From Klebsormidium nitens (taxonomy: Eukaryota > Streptophyta > Klebsormidiophyceae > Klebsormidiales > Klebsormidiaceae), in assembly GCA_000708835.1 (NCBI GenBank), contig DF237060.1, positions 1-64,000 on the forward strand: a stretch of DNA of 64,000 nucleotides, written 5' to 3'. A program made the translations under genes and the position numbers. Below the pieces are notes generated by a model. That model saw only the letters and a program-made list of their open reading frames with translations, searched no databases and was not told the DNA's origin. Within the stretch, counting starts at the first letter, position 1; each line of letters starts with the position of its first letter. This document shows positions 57,029-64,000 of the stretch, piece after piece.

Positions 57029-60000
57029 CTCCGGTGAAGTTAGACGCACGGAAGTACCTTCTATGCTTCTGTAAAAGGGCATTTACAGCAACGTTGACGC
57101 AAAAGCGGAGGAGGCAATTGACGCGCAAGTGGAGAAACGAACGGATGGGTCAGATAGCTTTGCCCATGCAAGCTGGAACAAGAGCGACACTGAATGTTGC
57201 GCCTTGCTTCAAAGGGCGTCTTTCGATGTTGGACGCGAAAGGGAGCTTGCGGCCGACGGGAGTTCAGTAGCTGCGATAAACCAAGAAACAATCAGCGACG
57301 TATGGTTGGACGTGTCAATTATTTCAGTGGGCGAAGCGCGCTCCTTGAGATTTGAGAATCTTTGTTCCTTCTGCGTGATGGATGTCACTGTTCGGGCCGT
57401 TTGATTGCACCGTCTTGCTTTTCACCTTTATGGAGACGTATTTTGGGTGTTCCTTCTTGCTCGATAAGCACATTCTCGAGCAACCTGAAGAAAAGTGCCG
57501 ATTGAGCTCCGACTGGTCGGCACTGATTGGATATGGTTCCATGGATGCACTGACATGTGGACGGGTGCATGCTAATTTGTGTTGCATATGCATGTACACT
57601 GAGTATTGGCACCGTCTGCCTGTATCCTCTTCACGTTGTATCAAAATGCATGCGCAACGCCCTCACAAAGTGGGTAGCAGTGTTAATGCGAGCTACGAGT
57701 CGACCACGCCGGAAAACGGCTGCCGACGCGTTGACTTCTAGCTTGTACTAGGATCTTCACGGCAGAATTGATTGGCGCGACTGTATCACTAGGTGACATT
57801 GCCCATAAGTCATCATACCGGCAGGATATTGACTGCCCTCTAACAATTTAGTCTAACCGGTTTGGCAGTGGCTCCGACTGCCAAGAAAGGTGGCTAGCGC
57901 AATGAAGCTAAGGTGCACACGCGCCTCGAACACGTTGCGGCTGATCTGGCCGATAAAAGCCGTTACTCAACGGCACGACTTTGCCAAAATCGAAAAACTT
58001 ACGATTGCGTCCCGCTGCACATGCATGCAAACGTCAATTATACAGTTCCTCATAGCTAGTGTTCCACTTGAGTTGTTATATTCGTTACGTGAGAAACGTC
58101 ATCCTCTCTACTGATACTTCTGTACTGATCACCCACCGGGTTGCGACTAAGCTTTCGCTAGGTCGATCAAAATATTCGCTGCCGCTGCGCAGTGTTTACA
58201 ATTCCTACATCTTCAAAAGTATAGCTCCCAAAACCCCATGCGCGCCTTGAGCTACATACACATACTGTACTAGCTCCAACTGTAAGCTCTTGGTATAGCT
58301 TCCAGCTCAAAAATGTTACAAGCCGAACAATCTTTCTTTATATAGAACAGCAATCTCTACAAGCTGGCCTGCTTAAGGTGGTCACCTAATTAAGCTAGTC
58401 TCTATACTGCCTCAGGTCCGCCTAGATTCCTTCAGAGCCGCCATGATTGGCACCTGCCACTCCTTGGCAGTGCAACAATTGTATTCTAGATGTGACCCCC
58501 TTTCCAGCTCGGCCCGCTGTCCCGTAGAAACAGCGACCAACAGAGCAGAATGCCCCAATCAGTCCTTCAAACACAGCTGCCTACTCAGGAGCTGTTCTCC
58601 AACGATTGAAAGACTGAAGCTTGCAGTTTTTAGGTACTCCTCATATCTTATTGCTTAGCCCCATACTCCAGCGAGATGCTGGGGAATCAATTGGTAGCCA
58701 TCTGGCTTCAGGAGTTTGACGCGCAAACGCTTTGACATCCTCCAGCCTATTACGCAGCATTCACCAATTGCAAGGATTCCAGCCTGCAAACGTAAAGATG
58801 GTTTAGAATATGTGAACAGTTCCCCTGGTCAAGCACTCCTCTAGTAGCTTCAATCCACCAGATGAGCTGCTGACGGCTAGCTCTCAGCTTTGACCTGTCA
58901 TATAAGCTGACAACAAACTCAAGAAACTCAAATCGAAGTCCGTTGTGGTAAGCATAACGTTGAGGGAAGACCAGCTTTGAATGTGGCCCTAAGAGTTCGT
59001 GGACAAAGATCAAACGAAGGGTTTACTCGAAAGATATCGAAGCTGAAATCTCTTAGATGCAGTGTGAGCATATTTAGAAAGACCAGCGAATCCCGTGTCA
59101 TCTTATTCATTAAGCGTCGTGCTCAGCCTAGGATTGGTTGAAGTTTCTAACGTGCATGAGAAACAATTGCAAGGCACTTTATAAATTATAGGGAAGGGTG
59201 GGACTCTCACAAATCGCCATTTGTCGACTTTGGTATGTCCGAATCTAGGAAGCACCGCAAGCTGTTCGCTCGTGTTGCAGTGGCAGCCAGACTGCAAATA
59301 TGCGATTGTGCTCCTTGAAAACATGGCACAAGGTAAGGCTAAACGGCCATGAACGGATGAAGGGGTGTTGTATGCCTGCTCAATGCTCATACCTGGTCTT
59401 TCTGAAGACTCAGAAACCCAACGATCCATATATATGTGCATGCATAAGGAAACCTGGAAGCAGCTGAAGTTGGATCCTTGATAGATATTGCCATCCATCC
59501 AAACAATCAACCTCTAGTCTGCAAAAAGCAAGTCCTCTGTCAGGGAGAGGTACAATGGTTTGGACAGGTCGAGCAGAAAGCAAGTAAGACCACTTCACCA
59601 AAGAGAGCAATCCATCAGAGTTTTCAGTTCCAGATTTAACATCATCACAGGGGCAATCTTAGTCGGTAGGGTTGATTCTCACCACGGGCAGTGGCAGAAC
59701 GGGAGGTCCAATGAAGCCCCGGTGATGTAGGAGGATCCTTGGACACAACACTTGGAGGTTGTTCGACATGTGTGCATGCTGGAAGGAACAGAACCGCGTC
59801 ACTGAAAGAAAGCTTCACAAGAAGGGGTCTGTCCTGGAAAGCACAACTTGCCTGCCCAACTTTGGCTTTGTTTTTTCCCCGCTCTGGTTGAGAATCAAGG
59901 GAACAAATGAGCGCAGGCAGGACAATGAAGTAAGTGATCTGGACTACAGAAGTGAACATAAGTTCAACAAAAAAGCAAACATTCGGGGATGTCTGCTGCA

Positions 60001-60358
60001 ATATCCAATTGATGGGCTACCGCCTTGCAGCAACTGAAACTTTGTCAGCAACCTAAACTTGACACGCCCGACTGGAGGCTCTTGTCACTTCCTCTGGTTT
60101 TGCTGCTCCTGATTCGAAGCAAATTCAGCTAGCATCTGGTCTCAAGCGTTCCTCCTCAAGCACAATGTGGGAATTGAGCTAATCAGCCAAACCATGGAAG
60201 TTGGTAGCAACTTTGTAAGCTTTAAGAAGGAAGCTGAGGGAAACCAACTCGTGTTTTTAAAATCAAAACACCGACACTCTCAGCACTATAGCTGATATCT
60301 TGTTGAGCAAGTCACACCTCCTCTTCTTAAGCACCACCAAGTCATAGAGGCCAGCTTG
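57029..60358. other. Long region with no supportable gene
   Basis: The first few hundred bases are probably the mitoferrin 3' untranslated region. Beyond that, open frames on both strands (for example minus strand 58750-59013) show neither a known family nor a consistent exon chain. Confidence 0.4.
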
Positions 60359-60634
60359 TTAACACTGACCAGATGAAGAAGTCAACTCACAATGTGGACT
60401 GCTCATGCTCATGTCCAGCCACCTCCCACATGCCTTGCATTCCTCGGCACTCCTGTGGCCATTCACACCACCCCGCTCCAAGTGCGCCAGCTCAGTGGGA
60501 ATAGTCTCTGAGCTGGAAGGCTCCGAGCTGACGTCTTCCTCTGAGCGCAGCGACGCAAGCGATGTTGCCACGCTGTGTGTCGCAAGGTAGTGTTTCACGT
60601 GAAGCGAGGAAGCGGAGATTCTGAGCCGGGCCAT
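60359..60634 (-). CDS. Possible first exon of an unrecognised gene
   Basis: From an ATG at 60634 the frame reads MARLRISASSLHVKHYLATH..., Arg/Ser-rich and amphipathic like an organelle presequence. It continues to a CKAC pair, and a good splice donor (gtgagt) follows shortly after. A possible second exon near 59690-59790 fits in phase. I recognise no family and could not find the rest, so this is a weak call. Confidence 0.25.
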   Translation of the reverse strand: MARLRISASSLHVKHYLATHSVATSLASLRSEEDVSSEPSSSETIPTELAHLERGGVNGHRSAEECKACGRWLDMSMSSPHCELTSSSGQC

Positions 60635-63600
60635 GAACGCGCAGGGAAGTGATGTCTCGCTGGCAACAACTGTTTCCTACGAGCAGGAATGGAGGCCAAA
60701 TGGAAGATAAGTAGCTGCGTTCGTTCGTTCGGAAGGAAGCTTTCCAAGTCCGTTCTCGCGATTGTGAAGACCTGCAGCTGGACGTATTGATGACGATAGT
60801 CGGAGTCGTGGTTTGCGAGCCTGCATTTGACGCTTGAACGACTTTCACAACATGCAACGTTCTGACCAGCTCCTGTGAGCTGCATCGCAATATTTCCTGT
60901 AGCTGGTCTGCTTAGATATTGGTGATACCTACCAGTGCACAAAGCTCTTGCCACGCTTCATCGGGCCTGGCTGACTCATAGTATCGCTTCTTGATGACTG
61001 ACTCCACTAGAATATCAGTCACCCAGCTGAGGGGCTGCCGCCGGATATTGACGCAGTGACGCGGCGAGCTTCCCGCAAACTGTAGACAGAGCTGCAAATA
61101 CTATCATTACTACTATTAAAAAGTAGGGATGCACAAACGGCAAAAGGACGGCACATCGGAGTTGGCAGAAAACTTGCAGCATTGAATTGGACTCGGATCC
61201 AGTAGAGTCACAGTACGTCGTTGCTGTATTTGGAGACACTGGACGGATTGCACGCCGGCATGTACGGGCCCCGCTCAAGAGTGCTTGCTGAGTCTCGTCG
61301 CTCGCACCTAGATTGTGCGCCATGTGGGCGAGCAAGCGTTATGGGGATAACGCCACAGCAATCATAATGCACCTCGTACTCTGGAGTTATATTTGGACCG
61401 GTGGCATCCGGATACCCGGTGATACTGGCAACGCTCGTTTGCCGCTTGCACTCAGATACACAAGTCCCGGGCACCCAAACTAATTAAAACCCTAACCAAA
61501 CAAATCGAGCGCTCCGCACCCGCACCCACCCTAACCACCAAACTAACCCTACCCGTCCCCCGGGTGCTTATCTTAGTGCAAGCTGGTCTTGGTGCAAGCT
61601 AGCGTTGCCGGAATCACCCGGTGCGCAAGCAGCGCAACTTGACATATGGCATCTTGTACGGATGTCGAAAGCGCCGTCGACGTACCACGTGCATCGTAAA
61701 TATCTGCCGTCGCGGTCCAGCTTTATACACCGTCCGATGGCCATCGAGTGCTTCTCAACACTTGTCAGCATTAGAATGTGGCGCACGTGGCATGTAAGTG
61801 CATGTCGCGAGATCCGACAATAGGGTATGAGGTTAGGGGTACATACTACAGGATGACCATTGACGGCCGACCAATCATTTAGACAATAACAGGCGCAGCG
61901 CGCTCCGCACTGGTCCGCAGCACATGCAGTACGAAGCCTGGCATGCTTCCGAATCCCGACTGGATTCTTCCTAGCCGACAAGTCCCTCACCCCAAGTGAC
62001 CGGTACGTCCCGTTAAACCACCACCCAAGGTATAAATACTCCTGGTTACCAGGAGTGCTCATAATCAAGTTTGCAACTTGAAATTCGCGACGGGCGCACA
62101 CTGGACGCACACATACAAGGGGGTACCTTTCCTACATTAAAACAGGCCGTTTCTTCACGAATTGAGCGGCGGTTTCGATCTGGCCTTGCTGGAACTACTG
62201 AAAGAGAGCTTTAGAAAGCAAAACCGCCGAAAACCATGGAGTAATGCTTCAGTTTTTTGGATCTATAAGGTCAAAAATGCATGACTTGGAAGCGAGCGCC
62301 TTCGGACCGAAATTTGAATTCCGTTGGCCGTTGGCGCGAATGCCAGCCGGTTTGCCTCGAGTTATACCCGGGGTGGTGGTTTAAAGTTGAGCACAGCGGC
62401 AGTCGGCCCCGAGCATCGGAAGCGCCCCGCGCTCCGTGCATTTCGGACCGCCCACCTCCTCGGGCCGATCGTGTCATGAGGACAGTACGTCACGACACGC
62501 GACTCGGGCCTGGCGCAGAAGCTGATTTGGTACTAACGGCCTACGATCCTTCTGCAACCAAGGGAGTGCGCCGGAAACACTACGCAACATTGCTCCACTG
62601 ATTTGGCAGTGGGCACTGAGTCACTATGTAAGACTTACGTCAATTGATGGAGGGGCTCGCAAAAACCAGCTATCTTCGATTCTGATAGGCCTTTCACCCC
62701 TAGCCGCAGGCCAAGAAAGGGGACATATCCGACTGGCTATAAGCCATATGCAGTCGTAGCTGGCCGTGGGTAGCTGTTGAGTATACTGCGCATTGCTCGC
62801 GCGGTATCGACATTTCTGTGTCGAACTGCATGCAGAACGGAACGCTCCAACGTAATTCGAAAAAATGTCAGCTGGCTGACCAAGTGGAGTCGCTAGACAG
62901 GCTGCAGCGCTGCGAACAGCTACAACGTACTTCTATGTACGGTTAGTAACTAGCTGTACGCACAGTTCGGACTCGCCGGGTGCTTACCAGCTTTTTGCTC
63001 TGGTCGTGCTCTTGATTTAAACTGCTCGTAGAATACCAGCATCCGTGAAAGAGTACTGGGGCGCCCGCCTGTGTGAATGTGCGGCCGAACCCTACGTCGA
63101 ATCTGGTCCCTGAGCCCAGCGCCGTTGCGGGTGCGAGGCGGGCGCAGAACGGGCGCGTGGGCGGTAATTCACAATGTTGTCAGTGAGTATCCTCTGGTGT
63201 GCCGTACCCGGAAATCGTCGGGCGACGTTGCTGGTCTGCGTCGGCGCCCTAAACTAACATATCCTTTATGGGCACGTTTGTTGGCTGATGAGAACTCAAT
63301 GCAGTGTGCTGATCGAGACACGTTGAACTCAGCCGAGTTCGCTTCATGAGAAGTAATTGGTTCTCAGACAGTACTCGAAGCGGACTCAAAGCATAAATTT
63401 TGCCTTTACCACGTCCGACAAGCGCCTAGCAGATTAGCGTCCGAAGTGGCGGGAGGCACCTTATATATAGGGAGCAACCTCACAAAGCTAAAATGATACC
63501 AGATTTGCAAGGAAAAACGGAAGATCTGCGATGTCTCACCGTCTCGTGAAGCCCTAAATTGGTGTCACACGTTGGACAGGTTGATATGATCCTGGATCAC

Positions 63601-64000
63601 GGTCGATTTCTGCTATAGATGTTGTGTCCAAAGCAATATGCCACCGAGAGTAGCTCACTCGGCTCACAGCATAGTAGTGCGAGTTCAAAAGACATGCCAG
63701 TATGTCATTGATGCAATGAATTGTGAAAGAGTGGAGGTCTGAGTCCCTCGGATTCCTAGATGCTGTTTCGATCGGGGTCACAGCACGGCGGCCAGACCTT
63801 TCTCACATCGAAGTCGAACATCTTGATGTCGAGATGCGAACGCTCTCTGCTATTCCCGTTTCTCCGAAGCGAGTGACGTATTGTCTTTAGTGTGCTCCTT
63901 CACAGTCAAGCAGGAGGCTAGCTTACGACGGTGGACGGTAATTCGTAAACAGGCCAAGCTTCTTTGAGTGCATCCAGACCATGGCGATGCAGATGTGAAA
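60635..64000. other. Terminal region with no supportable gene
   Basis: I found no coding exon, tRNA or rRNA. A C-rich repeat at 61512-61561 is listed separately. A TATA-like tatatata lies near 63462-63470, with no gene recognised after it. Confidence 0.4.
61512..61561. repeat. C-rich dispersed repeat, copy 2
   Basis: Begins gctccgcacccgcaccca and ends cccgtcccccg. The match to 8795-8840 is about as long as the copy itself. It contains two ctaacc-type units. It could be the tail of a retroelement or a simple-sequence-derived element. Confidence 0.55.

Noticed and set aside
57129-57404. Plus-strand open frame just after mitoferrin
   Set aside because: No similarity and no exon context; it most likely lies in the 3' untranslated region.
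61490-61561. Telomeric or interstitial telomere repeat
   Set aside because: Only two or three isolated ctaaccc-like units occur, without tandem order.

Overview
The window is nuclear DNA of a green plant-lineage eukaryote. The genes are split by many GT-AG introns and sit far apart. Several predicted proteins are plant-type: a WEE1 kinase with the plant N-terminal SQDFFCTPD-type motif, a phytyl ester synthase-like protein, a PPR protein, plastid-type N-termini and an NIP-class aquaporin. ArsH is also present, a protein known mainly from bacteria, fungi and algae. Together these suggest a streptophyte alga, for example Klebsormidium-like; this is an inference, not an identification. Exon models below were built by hand from reading frame, intron phase and family similarity.

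Layout. 0.5-11.8 kb: an arsenic-themed neighbourhood with an ArsC/low-molecular-weight phosphatase-like gene (+), arsH (-) and an NIP aquaporin (+) that carries several lesions. 13.0-17.7 kb: a secreted protein with three saposin B domains (-). 18.2-20.1 kb: an unrecognised, probably plastid-targeted protein (+). 20.8-28.0 kb: an eight-exon PPR protein (-). 28.7-33.8 kb: an eleven-exon WEE1 kinase (+), divergent from the PPR gene. 35.5-36.7 kb: a MYND-finger reading frame with an in-frame stop (-). 37.7-41.8 kb: a secreted PAN/apple-like protein (+) built by internal exon duplication. Its first intron holds an inverted-repeat element with a tRNA-like sequence and a 68-base assembly gap. 43.4-52.7 kb: a very large phytyl ester synthase-like hydrolase-acyltransferase (-). 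53.4-57.0 kb: a mitoferrin-type mitochondrial carrier (+). 57-64 kb: no gene I can support with confidence.

Two things stand out. First, arsenate reductase-like, ArsH and an aquaglyceroporin-type channel lie side by side. This recalls the bacterial ars operon of Sinorhizobium meliloti, where the channel AqpS accompanies ArsC and ArsH, but here each gene is intron-split. A plausible job is arsenate reduction, ArsH action on arsenic species or quinones, and arsenite flux through the channel. The channel copy in this assembly looks broken.

Second, five unrelated genes (saposin, PPR, WEE1, phytyl ester synthase-like, mitoferrin) carry decaying tandem copies of an exon edge inside the adjacent intron. 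Spacing is often near 130-155 bases, and many copies keep the splice-site dinucleotides. Much of several introns therefore seems to have grown by repeated duplication across exon-intron junctions.
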